The notes under the pieces: generated by a model
Database searches by the model: none
The model's input: the letters and a program-made list of their open reading frames with translations, nothing else
What the model was told of the DNA's origin: nothing
NCBI GenBank assembly: GCA_954871525.1
Contig: OX940860.1
Location: forward strand, 56,284,724-56,348,723
Length of the DNA stretch: 64,000 nucleotides
DNA from: Parietaria judaica
Lineage: Eukaryota; Streptophyta; Magnoliopsida; Rosales; Urticaceae
Direction of reading: 5' to 3'
Part shown: positions 42,851 to 55,693 of the stretch, in pieces
Layout: every line of letters starts with the position of its first letter
Numbering within the stretch: the first letter of the stretch is position 1
Made by a program: the position numbers and the translations under genes

Positions 42851-44921
42851 AAGGGCCTTAAGGGTAATAGCCAATCTTGAAAGTGGGTTTAGCAAAATAG
42901 CCAAACTTTGGTTAATTTTGTAAACTAGCCAATTAACCATTTAAGTCAATTTCTAATTACATTCTTACCCTTAATAATTCAAAACATAATAAAAAATAAA
43001 TAAATATTAATAATGTAATTTGTGGGTCATTAATCTGAAAAAAATAATGACATTAATTACAAATCGACCAATTGATTGAAATTGGTATTTATTTGGTAAC
43101 AATATATTTCATAAGATAATTAATTAATATTGTAATTAAAATACATTTAAAAATGGCGAATTAATTTTAGGGTTTGACATTTTGAATTGGTCTGTGCGAA
43201 TTAAATGCTTCTATCTACCCTAATATGTTCATTAATCACCAAAATATCTCCTAAAAACATGCCTTTTAAAAAAAAAATCCCCATATAGACTAACGAAGAC
43301 CCATTAGCTAAATCCCTAAAAACTCTCCAGCCTAGCTTCCTAATCATTAAACCAACCCAAAAATCACTCCACAAAAACAGAAATCACTCAACGAAGGAAG
43401 AGGATTCTGAAGAAAAAAATCGACGAACGCATAGGATTACGACCAATATATTTGTCAACTCTCTAATTGAAAAACTTATTTTTTCATTATAATTTTGATC
43501 ATATTCCATCATTTTCGTTTTCCTTGAGAGTCAAAAATTCCGTTAACACGAATTAACACAAATTAAGATGAATCTATTTTTTACTAAATTAAACATTAAC
43601 ACAAAGTAACAAGAATCTTAAGTGTATTAAATCAAAGACTAACACCAATTAACAAATAATTAACATAAATTTTGAATTAACACGAATTAACAAAATTTAT
43701 TATCAAAGTGTAATTCAATATATACTGATACCAACGAAAATCAACGAAATATTCATAAACCAGAAATTAATCAAAATACATAATTCAGACTGAGAAAATA
43801 TTTTAGAGTAGTGTAGCGCTCTAACGAGCCTTCTTCTTCTTCGTCTCTGGCTCTACCGAGAAGAGTTTCTCATCGTCAGAGTTTCATCTCTATCTCCTTC
43901 GAATATATTTTGAAGAAGTTCATGGAGGATAATCTCGTCAATGGTCGTGAGCATCAATAAACTAAAATAAACACGAAAAAAAGAACATTAACACGAATTA
44001 AAAAATGAACATTAACGAATTAACGAACATTAACAAATTGAACATTAACGAATTAACGAACATAAACACGAAAAAATGAACATTAACAAGAATTAACAAA
44101 TTGTATTTCTGTTATAAACAGATTTTAAAGCAAACTCAGAACAACAATTACAGTCTTTTAACAATCGATCTATGACTGAGAATATCACAGACTTTGAAAA
44201 GGTTCAAACAGGCAATCAATCCCAAAGGATTACATGTTCTTGATCTTACCAGAGCATTCCATTCCTCAGTAACGTGCATCATCAAAAGTTGAATCGCCCG
44301 AAGCATCATCGCTCATCGGAACGAGCCCCATGGAAGCACATATTCTCTGCATGGAGTGCGGAACGATGCCGGCGGGGGAGAAAAGATGCGCTGGAGAAGG
44401 AGCTGCTCGGCGGGGGAAGAACGATCTACAACTCACGGTTTAACGACTAGCTGGGCTGGAGGGGAAGAACGATCTGCAACTGAGAACGAGCAACGTTCTG
44501 AAAGTTTGATTTTCACGTTGAAATTTGAAAATATGCAGCTGTCATATTTTGCAATTATTTGAATATTAAAAAGAGAAATACTATCCTAATTAATAGCAAA
44601 AAAGGTTACAACAAATATTTGGTTTGACCACATATAGAGCCACTAAATAAAACGTGGAATAATGACGAGCTGATTTCTATATTTTTTTTTTTGTTTTTAA
44701 ATTAAATTTAAATGTAATCAGTTACCATGATTTTTGCGTTAATTACCATTTTAATTAATTACGAAAATAATAATCTAAATTGATTAATTAAAGGGTATTC
44801 TAGGAATAAAAATTAAATTTAATATGCCACCTCATGTTAATTGGCTAGTTTACAAAATTAACCAAAGTTTGGCTATTTTGCTAAACCTATGTTTCAATTT
44901 GGCTATTTGGAGCAATTTCTC
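42851..44921. mobile_element. Mutator-like non-autonomous element (possible Pack-MULE)
   Basis: 2071 bp with an exact 9-bp TSD TTGAAAAAA (42842-42850 and 44922-44930). Long inverted ends share TAGCAAAATAGCCAAACTTT and the following GGTTAATTTTGTAAACTAGC. The interior has no transposase. It includes an array of AATTAACACGAATTAACA-like repeats (about 43540-44100) and a moderately GC-richer stretch (43820-44520) that looks gene-like but that I cannot identify. Confidence 0.8.
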
Positions 44922-44930
44922 TTGAAAAAA

Positions 44931-46307
44931 TTGTATTTGTGCCACAAATCTATGATAAACTTTGATCATGGCTTTTACAAGTAAAAGTTCTACTTTTGTA
45001 TAGTAATAAACAGAGGTATCTTTACGAGCTTACAAAAATTACTCTAATAAAGATTTTGATATTTTTAATTTAAGAATGCGGAGAGGTTAATTGGATTTGG
45101 TATATTATTTATTGGTTGAATTATTCGGTTCCACTTTTTTTCCACCTTTATTGGGTTTTGGAAAAAGGCCATATCTTTTCAATATACAAATTCAAAGAAA
45201 TAAAATTAAATCAAAATCTTCCTTTTTCTTAATTAACATTAGGGCCCTTGAAATTTGTATGTTGGACATTTTATTTTACCCATAAAGCTTTAGTTTGAGA
45301 GAATAACGACCATACTTTTAAAAATAGTACATCAACTTTTAAAAATAGTACATCAACTCTTATACTTATAATATGAAAATATTAAGTATTTTCATTACAT
45401 AAACTTAGTCGATGATATTTGACAACTAGACGTCGAATAGGATCATTATATTATTGTAAACTAGTTAACTTTCAATTGAAGTGAAACATTATATTGAAAA
45501 AAAAAAATATGATTGACAAACACTCATTAATCGTTGACATACACTCATTAAACCATAAACTCGTACGTTCGCTCATTTCTACACGAATATACTTGACATT
45601 AATCGTTGAAGTCTAATTCTCAAAATTTATTAGCATTGAAGTTTCATAATATAGAAGAGAAAAAATAATTTAAAAATTTAATATATTAGAATGAAAATGT
45701 GATAAAAATTTGGGGGAGTTAGAAGAAAAATTCACCAAAATTAGCACTTGACAAGAAAAAGTTAGGGTGATTTTAACTCCTCACTGCTAGTCTTGCTTCC
45801 GCCCTTATTTCAAAAAAAATATAAAATTACACATAATCAACGACAGATCAGGTCATTCAACAACCGTTTATCACTAATACAACAAATTCACAACCGCCGG
45901 CATAAGTCACGACCCATAAATATTATTATTTATGTGCAGAAATCCGCTTTTAAAGAAAAGGAAGAAAATCACAACGAAAAAAATGTAGACGATGATAAAA
46001 GAAAAAGAAAGAAAGACTCAAATTGCACACCTCAACTTGTCTATAAGGGACATGGGTCGAAAACTAAAATTTAAAAGACAAAATGCAGAAATAAGAAAAG
46101 TTGAAGGACTAGTTTGTGAATCAATTATTATAGTATTCGAAAATAACCGTTCCGTTAACGCACTGCACTCTCTTCTCTTCCTTCTTTCTTGTTTGTGCTA
46201 ATAAGCTAAGCGCCAACTAAATCGCTACTAAACCGAATGCGATTATCCAACAAGACCCACGATTTCAGTCCACCCAAGCTTCTCTTCTCCTTCTCTCTCT
46301 CTCTCTC
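44931..46307. other. Intergenic and TBL 5' leader
   Basis: No gene in 44931-46150. A GGGCGGAAGCAAGAC motif (inverted) near 45800 resembles a degraded transposon end. The last 60 bases before the TBL ATG are CT-rich, typical of a plant 5' UTR. No clear TATA box. Confidence 0.45.
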
Positions 46308-49125
46308 ATGGCGAAGAGCAGCGACCCTTCCGACGAACCAGAGGCGGACTTGGACTTCTTCCTCGCCAAGAAGCTCAAGCGCTTGAAGCCACTGGAGCCC
46401 TCTCTCGGCCTCCTCGGCTTCTTCGCTCTCTCCGCTCTCCTCATCACCACCTTCGTCTGCTTCGACCACGACACCCTCCTCCGCGGCTCCCCGCTGAACT
46501 CGCCGTCGCTTCTCTCGACGGCGGCTCCGTCTCCGTCGCTTCTCTCGACGGCTCCGTCGCCGTCGCCGGAGGTCGGAGACGGCCGGCCGGGGTTTCTCGA
46601 GGAGGGAGGAGAGAAGTGCAACGTGTTCGATGGGGGGTGGGTCTGGGACGATGCCTACCCGCTTTACGAATCCCCAAATTGCCCTTTCGCCGATCCGGGG
46701 TTTCGCTGCTCCGAGAATGGAAGAGCCGATTCTCTCTACACCAAGTGGCGATGGCAGCCCAAGGATTGCGACTTGCCCAGGTTCCATATGAAATATATAT
46801 ATTATGTGTGTATAAGAGAATGGACTTATAGTCTTGGGTCTCTGTTCTTGATTGGGAATTCGATACGGGTGCTTCGAAAAGATTTGACCTTTGATTTTGC
46901 AATCCCACTCTGATCATTTCCATGAATAAACTTTTTTTATTTTTATTTTTTATAATCAAGCTTCATTATATTATATTGTAGTCAATGATAAAATATTTGT
47001 GTTTGCTTGTTTGATTTTGCAATCAATATATAGCTCTGTTCATTTCCATACGTAATCATATATCTTTTACTAATGTATTTTCGTAATCAAGCTTCATTAT
47101 ATTGTAATCCATAATAATAATAATTTGATGTATATGATTTTGTAATTGAGCTTTATGATACTATAAGTCTCTGTATCACCAACAACCCACATCTTTCTTT
47201 ATAAATAGTAATTAGTAAGAGTTTATTAGCTGAGTCCGTTTTCTTGGTTTGCCCGTTTCGTATGCGACATAATTTTTTTCGGGCTCCGTAGTGGAAGCAA
47301 AGAGATCGGGCTGATTAGGGCTTTCTTGTCGCTGGCGTTTTTGGGCTAGTTAAATCTAAGTCGCGATTTAATATATTTTTTTTCCGGCCATTGTGGATTT
47401 TTTCTTTTCTCCGCGATTTTCTTCCTAAATTGGGTTTCCACGTGAAATTACAATGTTGTTTTCTCTTTATTTTTGTTGTGGTGTTACTAATCCATGGCTA
47501 TTCCGTGAAGATTCGACGCCCTGAAGATGCTTGAAGCCCTGAGGAACAAGCGAGTTGTGTTCGCCGGGGACTCGCTGGGCCGGAACCAGTGGGAGTCGCT
47601 TCTCTGCATGCTCGCCACTGCGGTTTCCGACAAGTCGACGATCCGCGAGGTCAACGGGAATGCCATAACAAAACACTCGGGGGCACTTGTGTTCCGCTTC
47701 GAGGGGTTCAACTGCACGGTGGAGTACTACCGGTCGCCGTTCCTTGTTCCGCAGGGCCACCCTCCGAAGGGGCACCCCAAGGGCGTGCGATTGACCATGA
47801 AGGTCGACCGCGTGGACTGGAGCTCCGCCAGGTGGCACGACGCTGACGTGCTCGTCCTCAACACCGGCCACTGGTGGGCCTATGAGAGGACCATACGAGA
47901 GTAAGTCAACAACAAGACCTTGTGTTGATAAATTTCTATATGAATTAGGCACATAATTTATTATAATTAATTAGCCATAAATTATTAGTTTCAATCATTA
48001 AAAATAAACTGTCAAGCAAATGAATAATTAATAAATGTCCGTATTATGATCATTCGAATCAGCATACTTTAATCGAAGAAAATTGTTTTGGATTTCTCAG
48101 TTTTCTATAATTATGATAATGATGAGATTAGTGAGAATATAATAAATTGTGTTAGAAATTGTTATTTGAAGACCATAAGAAGTTCACTTTACTGTAAAAA
48201 ACAGATAAAATATACCCTCTTGAGTGGAAATTGACAATATCACCCTCCATTTTTCTAATTTTTTTTTTTTATTTCCTAAAGAATTATAATCCCCAAAATT
48301 GACTATTGGGATTATATTCGCATGAATAAGGTTAATTTTGGGCTTTTTAGGTATAGAAAGGAAACTCAAATACACTTTGAGGCTTTGAGGGTATGTTTTA
48401 GCCGTTTTATAAAATAAAGAGTATATAAAAGCAGAATTCCCGATTGTAAATACTATTTACTAAATTTGTTAAAATTATCTTAACTGGCTTAATTAAATAA
48501 ATAAATCTTAATTGACAGTACATATACATACGTGCCTAAGAGTATCTATTGGATTTAATTGTTAACCATGTTTGTTCAATTTGAATTTACGTCTCCTAAT
48601 GAATCCCAGTTTTTGTTCTTCGTTTTCAGAGGCTGTTATTTTCAAGTAGGAGAAAAGGTCTTGACAAGCATGACCGTCGAAGTTGCCTACCGGAAATCTC
48701 TCGAGACGGTGATTGACTGGATTGGCAGAGAAGTCGACACAAACAAGACTTCTGTCTTCTTCCGAACATACTCCCCGGTTCACTTCAGGGGCGGCGCGTG
48801 GAACACTGGCGGGGGCTGCCACATGGAGACCCTTCCCGACTTGGAAAACGCAAAGCCAGCGCCGGCCGAGCCTCGGTACGATGCTCTGGTTGAGATTCTG
48901 GCGCGGCGGGCGAAGGAGCCCCCGATAGCGAAGCTGGGTCTGCTGAACGTCACGGAAATGACGACATGGCGCAAAGACGGGCACCCCTCAGTGTACTACT
49001 ATGGCCCGGGGGAGCGGGCACCCCTCAACCACCAGGACTGCAGCCACTGGTGCCTGCCCGGAGTGCCCGACACGTGGAACGAGCTCCTCTATGCAATCCT
49101 CCTCCGGCAAGCACTCCGTCAATGA
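46308..49125 (+). CDS. TBL: TRICHOME BIREFRINGENCE-LIKE polysaccharide O-acetyltransferase (TBL8/10/11 clade)
   Basis: Three exons, 46308-46780, 47511-47900 and 48630-49125, all GT-AG with matching phases, give 452 aa. TBL proteins acetylate cell-wall polysaccharides in the Golgi; Arabidopsis TBL10 acts on rhamnogalacturonan I. A signal anchor covers residues about 31-52 ([20 protein letters not shown]), then a Ser/Pro-rich stem. The PMR5N domain starts near residue 103 ([17 protein letters not shown]...CPF) and contains the catalytic GDS at 177-179 ([11 protein letters not shown]). The esterase-like domain has [18 protein letters not shown], and the DxxH motif D424-H427 in [18 protein letters not shown]. 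Blocks such as [11 protein letters not shown] and HMETLP point to the TBL8/10/11 clade. All catalytic residues are present. The clade call, and hence the substrate, is inferred. Confidence 0.92.
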
Positions 49126-51282
49126 GCCTCAGCAGTGTTTGAACTCAAATGCTAGACCCGTTGTCTCGGTCCGAATCTTTTGCCGGAAGATTCCGATCGT
49201 GCACATTCCGGTTGGACAGACGTCGGTAACCGTTCAATGGAAAGTGAAATTTGGCGTCATGGCGGTGGTACGAGCCGGTAAATATTTTGGTCAGACTCTT
49301 ACAGTTGCTATGTTCATAGGATCTTCCAGGTCAGCTTCAGTTTTGCTACACACATAGCATACCTGTAATTATTAATTAATTATATATAATTATTTGGGGG
49401 TCCTTATTCAATTGATTTTTTTATATATTTGTTTATAAGATAGCAAATTCTTATAGAGTTGGGATTGAAAATAGCTTGTGTTTTTCTTTTTAATCTAAAA
49501 GAAAATAGTTACTTCTTTATTCTTGAAGATATCAATTTTATGTAAATTTTTACTTTATTCTTGAAGATATCTATCTAATGTTATTGAGTGTTTCAATAAG
49601 GTATTTAAGTCTAATTGAGAAAGAAAGAACAATATTAATTAGCTTATCTTTTTTTTTTTTTTTGGGTTCGTAGTATATGTGAAGGAGAAAAGTGAGGTCC
49701 ATGTGAAATTATTAAGTTGGTTTTAATTTTGTCAAGTCATATCCAACTTTAATTAGATACACTCCCAACAACTCGATTTATGTTGCATGGGGCATGCTCT
49801 TTTCATTGCTACATATTTTCAATTTCCTTCTTTTAATCCTTCCGAAAATGAATTCAATTTTTTTGAAAAAAAAAAAAACTTGAGTTAGTCATCAACTCAT
49901 ACCCCTATGTGGCAATGCTAAATGCAAGTGACCCTTCTCCATTTTATCCCAAATAAAAGGCAATTAAAACATATCTTATTTTTAAAGCAAAAATGATGAT
50001 ATTATATATACATATATAGGATTAAATTATGATCTACTTCAGGAACTGGATTAACTTCGTCGTTGTTAAGTAATTAATTTTGTACTTGTATCTATCTACT
50101 TCAAAGGTCATTAAATTATTGCTACTGAGTCGTTGGCATCAACTTCTGGTACCTAGTTTTATATGACATCGAAGAACATGAATTTTACACCTTTTTTTTT
50201 TCTTTCTTCGTTTAAGTTTGTTTGTTATATGACTTTTTTGCAAAAAAATAAAAATAAAAATAATATTCCTCCATTAATCCATGACATGTATTAGAATTCT
50301 TCGCGAATTTTATTTATTGCTGCATTAATGAACACATATATTTTCACATCAGAATTCATTGTATATAGCTGTGGCTCTTAATTAGGCATTAATCACACAA
50401 GTTAATTCTACCAAAATTCATTCAAGTTTGATGGGCTAATGATGTACAAAAGTTGTTAGTCTTATATTGCATAGTTCTCATTGCTCACACTTGCCCAAAC
50501 CCTAATTAATAAGAGAATTCTCACTTGGTTAAACAAAAAGAATATATTTTCCTGTGTCATCATGATGACATAATCATGTTGTTAACTAATTTTTACTTTG
50601 CTTCCGAGAAATTGAATCGATTGACCACTTTAAGAAGAATTACATTTGAGTTATTTTCAAATTTTTGTTGAATTTCAAAAAATTTAATAACGTGAGTGAG
50701 GATATCATGATCATATAACACTCTCATTTCTTTTGTTTTTATTTTTCTCTTTTAAAAACGATATAATTCATAAACATTTCTTATTTTGTATTTTTGACTG
50801 TAAAATGCTTACAAGTTAACCCTCCAACTTTGTATGTTCCTTTCCTGTAGTTTCTAACAGAATTTTATGTTTCAAATAATTCATATTTTTCTTTATACAC
50901 CCAAATTCATATCTTGTGACTTTATAAAATGACTATATTTTAACCTCGGCTTTGTATGTTTCTTCATGTGTAGGTTTTCTGTCGATTTTTAACTGATTTT
51001 TATGTTCCAAAAATTCATGTTTGTGCTTCTGGACTCTGTAGTCCTTAAGTTTATATTTTTGCCTCTATGTACCTATTGATTTTATATTTTAATCACTATA
51101 TGGTACATTGGTACTCATGGCCAATACAAACTAAAAAAAAAGCATAGATTCATAACCAGCGGTGACTTCTCGAAAGGGCTACATAGCAATAAAAATACAG
51201 AGTCAGGGTCACAAAAGGAAAAAAAAAATATAAAATTAGGGACGAGAAATAGTTATTTTACAAAATCATAGACTACATAGGG

Positions 51283-51284
<2 letters not shown>
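49126..51284. other. Intergenic, AT-rich
   Basis: TBL 3' UTR at the start, then no gene or bounded repeat recognised. Confidence 0.5.

Positions 51285-51322
<38 letters not shown>
51285..51322. repeat. (TAA)n microsatellite, left
   Basis: About 12 TAA units; a second (TAA)n tract of about seven units is at 52606-52626, on the other side of the GC-rich island. Confidence 0.95.
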
Positions 51323-52605
51323 TGTTAATGCGTAAAATTGGTTTTAACTTAGAATCCGATCCAAAGTTCGGGTCCCGAGATCGACCCGCTGAACACGTGG
51401 ATAATTGAATGTCGAGTCAACGCGGGTTGACTAATGATCGTCAAAGCTGGAGGCGAACCCGTCGTCTTGGATGAGTCTTCGGGCTGTCCTTGGCGATCTT
51501 CGGCGAACTTCCCTCGCGGGGGCGAAGTCCGTTTCACGGCGAAGCTCCTCGCCGAACTTCCGTTGTGGTGGCGAAGTTCGTATCACGGCGAAGCTCCTCG
51601 TCCGGGCGGACTCCTGTCTTGATGATTCTTCGTGATTTCCCTTCCTTGGCGAGCTCTTTCGGCGAGGGAAGACCTGCAAAAAAGGGTAAATTGGGTCCGT
51701 GCCCCGTCGCTTATGGTTGGGCGAGGCTGCCTACATATCTCAGTTTAAGAGAATCAGGTCCCACGTAGTTCAGGGTTAGTGATAAACGGCGGGTGACTGA
51801 CGATGTAGTTTGACTCGTCGGAAGTGCCGATGTTGGCGGCGCGGGGGTGACCCTTGGCCAGGTGGCCGGGTATTACCGGCGTGAGATGTTCTTTGTCGAC
51901 CTCGTTGGTGTTGGCGATCTCGTTGTGGCGAGGGGGGAAGACTCTTATTTATAGGAAAACCAATTCCCTGAAATTGCACCTCCAGGGGCCTGCGAATTTC
52001 TCTCCTGCCACAGGAGGGTTGCCGCGGCCCCTAGCCCTGTTGAGGGGCTCGTCAGTGCTTCTTGATTCGTCTTCGATGTTTTCTAGTTGTCCACGAGTTC
52101 GTATGTTGAGTCCGGGGGAATCTGGAGGATTTCCCGGGGTCTTCGTGATCTCGGATCTCCTCGTCGTGTGGAATAATTATAAGTTATGCCCTTGTCAAGC
52201 TACGACGAGGGTGCTTGTCAGACCAAGGTCTTCGTCAGGCTTGTCACCTTGTCGGCCACGTCGCCTCGTCGGCCATGTTGCCTCGCCGGCCTTGTCGACC
52301 ATGTCGCCTCGTCGGCCATGTCGCCTCGTCGGCCTTGTCGCCTCGTCGGCCTTGTCAGCCATGTCGCCTCGTCGGCCATGTCGCCTCGTCGGCTTCGACG
52401 GGCCGTGGTACCTTGTCGGGCATGGTACCTCATCGGACCGTGGTACCTTGTCGGGCAAGGTACCTCGTCAGGCCGGGGTGCCTTTCAAGGAGTTCATCTC
52501 CTTCGTCTTTTTTACTCCGGGCCTCGCCAATGTCTTGGTTCGTCGGCCTTTGGTCTTTGACTTTGGTGGTGGGCTTTCACTTTTGCCAAAAGGGGCCCAA
52601 TTTTT
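51323..52605 (+). mobile_element. Probable solo LTR or LTR-like island
   Basis: A GC-rich 1.28-kb block in AT-rich DNA, starting TGTTAATGCG directly after one TAA tract and stopping at another. A TATA-like CTTATTTATAGG is near 51940. An imperfect 17-bp tandem (TCGCCTCGTCGGCCATG) covers about 52250-52400. No long coding frame is convincing. The TAA target hides any TSD, and the right end lacks a clear CA, so this is tentative. Confidence 0.45.
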
Positions 52606-52626
52606 ATAATAATAATAATAATAATA

Positions 52627-53033
52627 AAAGAATTATTTAGAAATATTTGTGCAAAAACAAACTTTCTCTTATCCATTACTAAACTACTGGGATCGTAGTG
52701 TACTTCATCAATATCATCAATGGTTCCAATAATAATCACAACCGTACTTATCCAATCAAAGGATTCAAATCTTGAGTTCCCAATACAAATCCATTAATGT
52801 CTCCAAAATGGTGGCAAAAGTACCATATCAAAGAGTGCCGGACCAAAATCTCTCCAATATCGACAATCACTCGACCATCGCATCTTATGTAGACCCACAT
52901 ATAGATAACACTAAGAGGATATGCGGTTCATACAAATATCAACTCAATTGGACAAAGGGTCTTATCCTACTAAAACCCTTTTCTTATCATTCACATATTT
53001 TTTTTTTCTTCTATATTCAATCACTAAATGGAT
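52627..53033. other. Intergenic
   Basis: Nothing recognised. Confidence 0.5.
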
Positions 53034-53041
53034 ATTGCTAG

Positions 53042-53234
53042 CAGGGCCGACCCCGAGTTTCTCGTTTTTAGTCAGAGCCTTGGGTTGATTAAATTTTTGG
53101 GGGCCCTAAATATTTAAAAAACATATATTTATATTTAATAGAGTATAGAATAATATATCTAATAAAATCGGGGCCCTTAAAATTTGGAGGCCGGAGGCAC
53201 CCGCCTTGCTCGTCTATAGTCAGGGCCGACCCTG
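53042..53234. mobile_element. 193-bp hAT-type MITE
   Basis: Left end CAGGGCCGACCC and inverted right end CAGGGTCGGCCCTG, with 8-bp flanks ATTGCTAG (53034-53041) and ATTCCTAG (53235-53242) differing at one base. Non-coding. Confidence 0.65.
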
Positions 53235-53286
53235 ATTCCTAGTACCTCATTCCGCAGCCACGAAGCACGGCTCGAGCCCCTAGGCG

Positions 53287-54200
53287 CAGGGCTGGCTCAA
53301 TGATTTTGGGGGCCTTGGGCGAAAGTTGATACGGGGCCTCTTTCGGTTTATAACTTTATTTATTATTTATGAATTTAAGAAGAAAATATTTTTAGATTTT
53401 TTACAATTTCATTTTTTAAGATATTCTTTGCTACACAAAAAATTGTTAAAATAAAAGGTCTGACTAATATTACAATTGATAATAGTAGTATAATACCTCT
53501 ATCAATTAATTTTAATTTTAATTAATTTGAAAAATTAAAGCTTAAAAAAGTTCACTATTGACAATATTTGTCTTTTAATAAACTAAATGCTATATTTAAA
53601 AAAAAAAAAGTTATATAAAAGTAAAATTCAAGTTATGACAATGGGTAACTATAAATTTGGAAAATTAAAATAATTAAAATACACTCTCAAATATATACAT
53701 TAGCTCTTTTTATAATAGATGGTATATTTTTATTAATAATAAAAATATATGGAAAGAATATTTTTATTTATAAGAAGATTATATATTTTAATTGGGTCAA
53801 TCTATTATTTTTCATTGAGATATCAATAAAAATAAATCATAAGCTATAATCAAGAATAGAAAAGGAATATTAAACAATAGGGTGTATATATATTATATAC
53901 TTAACGTTAAGTTAAAAGAAGAATAGAAAGAAAAAAAATTAAAAATATATATGTATAAAGAAATGTGGGGCCCATGAAGTATAAAGTAGGGATTTAGATG
54001 CAAATATGATTTTTGAAAATAAGCTGTACTTGTTTGTTTGTAGTGACGCCTGACAGCACGTATAGAAAGAAACAACGAAAGAAAAAAAAACAAAGAAAAA
54101 TACATATATAAATATTATATATATAATCTTGAAAATGGGCCTTCAGGATTTGTGGGCCTTGGGCAACGGCCCAAGCTGCCCAATGCTTGGGCCGGGCCTG
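53287..54200. mobile_element. 914-bp non-autonomous hAT element
   Basis: Exact 8-bp TSD CCTAGGCG (53279-53286 and 54201-54208). Ends CAGGGCTGGCTCAA and, inverted, CAGGCCCGGCCCAA; both have the GGGGCCTTGGGC-type subterminal block. The interior is AT-rich and non-coding. An end of the same family is at 2921-2965. Confidence 0.85.
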
Positions 54201-54208
54201 CCTAGGCG

Positions 54209-55639
54209 GCTTCCCTAGCCGCGTCGAGGCTAGGGAAGTCGTGCCTGTATGTGAACTGTTTTGGAATGGGAGATGCTGTAGAAGTCGTGGCTGTCGTATT
54301 CGAGTCCGTCAAGAATGTAGGGTCGACTTAATTTATAACTATTATGGGATATATAGTTTTATTTTATTTTATCTTTAGTATAAATTTATATAAAATTTTG
54401 GTTTTAGACTTTTAAATTTTTATACTAAATTTAAAATAATCCTAAGTGTATAATTTTTTATAAATATTTAAATTTAACTGCTCCAAAATGTTATGATTCC
54501 GTCAACCAAAATAATCTATAGTATACTATATATAATGAGAGTTTTGAGTTGATGATGTGACAACACACAAAATTGAATTTTGAAAATCCTCGAATTCTAA
54601 ATAAACTATGTTGGTTAAACTTTTGCTTAGAAATCTCACCATTTGGATTAACGAGATCACAGAGATTCACCCTTATTTATGAAGCTCTTTTTTCACGTGC
54701 ACTTAAGTCATAATACGCTTTATTGCCAAACAAATGTGGAGAATGTATATTACCATTTTGTGAAACGTATATTATATTAATATAGCTGTTATTGTTACTT
54801 CTTGGAAAACAAAGAGCCCAATGTAATAAAAATTTGTAGTATTAGTATCCACTAAAGAATTATGCATTGATGATCATTGTAAATATTGTAACATCCAGGA
54901 CTTCAAAACCTCTTTACCAGTTATAAGACGCTATAAACCATAAAGCCAACTTCTTCCGTCCATAATCATCTCATTCGAGCCATTCAGATCTTCTCCGCCA
55001 ACCTCCGATCCATCTTCACCGATCCCGCCGTCATGAGCAAGTCCTTCGAATTCCACCTTGCAACTTAGGTTAAGTCGTCCCAATCCTTAACTTTCTCCAA
55101 ACTTACTACTGTTGTTGAAAGTTGTTACCGAGGCCCATCTATCTCAAGGTCTTTGTCGGCATAGAACGTGTTGATTCGGTGAATAAAACTTGCGCGACTC
55201 CCAGGTCTCACTCATCATTATTTTTTATAATTTTTTTTACAGTTTAATTGAAAAGGTACGCGGTTCTTGATATTTGTTGATTAAGATATTATTTATTAAT
55301 ACTCAAGGCTCAGAATAAAACAAGATAACGAGTAAGAAAATTAAAATAATTAATTCATCACGGTCCGGCTAAATTAATTATAAGTTGTTTTTTATACAGA
55401 CGGTTTGATAGGGGTTTTTGGTATGAGACTCTAACCTTGAAAAATTTAAAAGGTCAAACCGTGTGACAAAATCAACTATTATAATTTCTTATTGGTCAGT
55501 AGAGATTCTTTAGAATCTAGATCTGCAGATAAGACCAGGGAATCGATTTGATAACTGCGAATTCGGCATTCGGGATCAGTATCTGAAATCGACATCCCAA
55601 CATTTTTAACATATTTTTTATATATATATAATAATACTA

Positions 55640-55675
<36 letters not shown>

Positions 55676-55690
55676 TAGTTGATGTAGTGA
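54209..55690. other. Intergenic
   Basis: A GC-richer patch at 54890-55230 looks like a fragment of coding DNA but has no open frame of useful length and no identity I can give. A TA microsatellite lies at about 55640-55672. Confidence 0.4.
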
Positions 55691-55693
55691 TTG

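Noticed and set aside
46206..46787. Reverse-strand open frame across the TBL first exon
   Set aside because: Arg/Glu-rich shadow of the Ser/Pro-rich stem region; the sense strand has the conserved TBL domains and splice sites.
54890..55230. Possible gene fragment
   Set aside because: Coding-like composition, but no frame is long enough and no protein family is recognisable.
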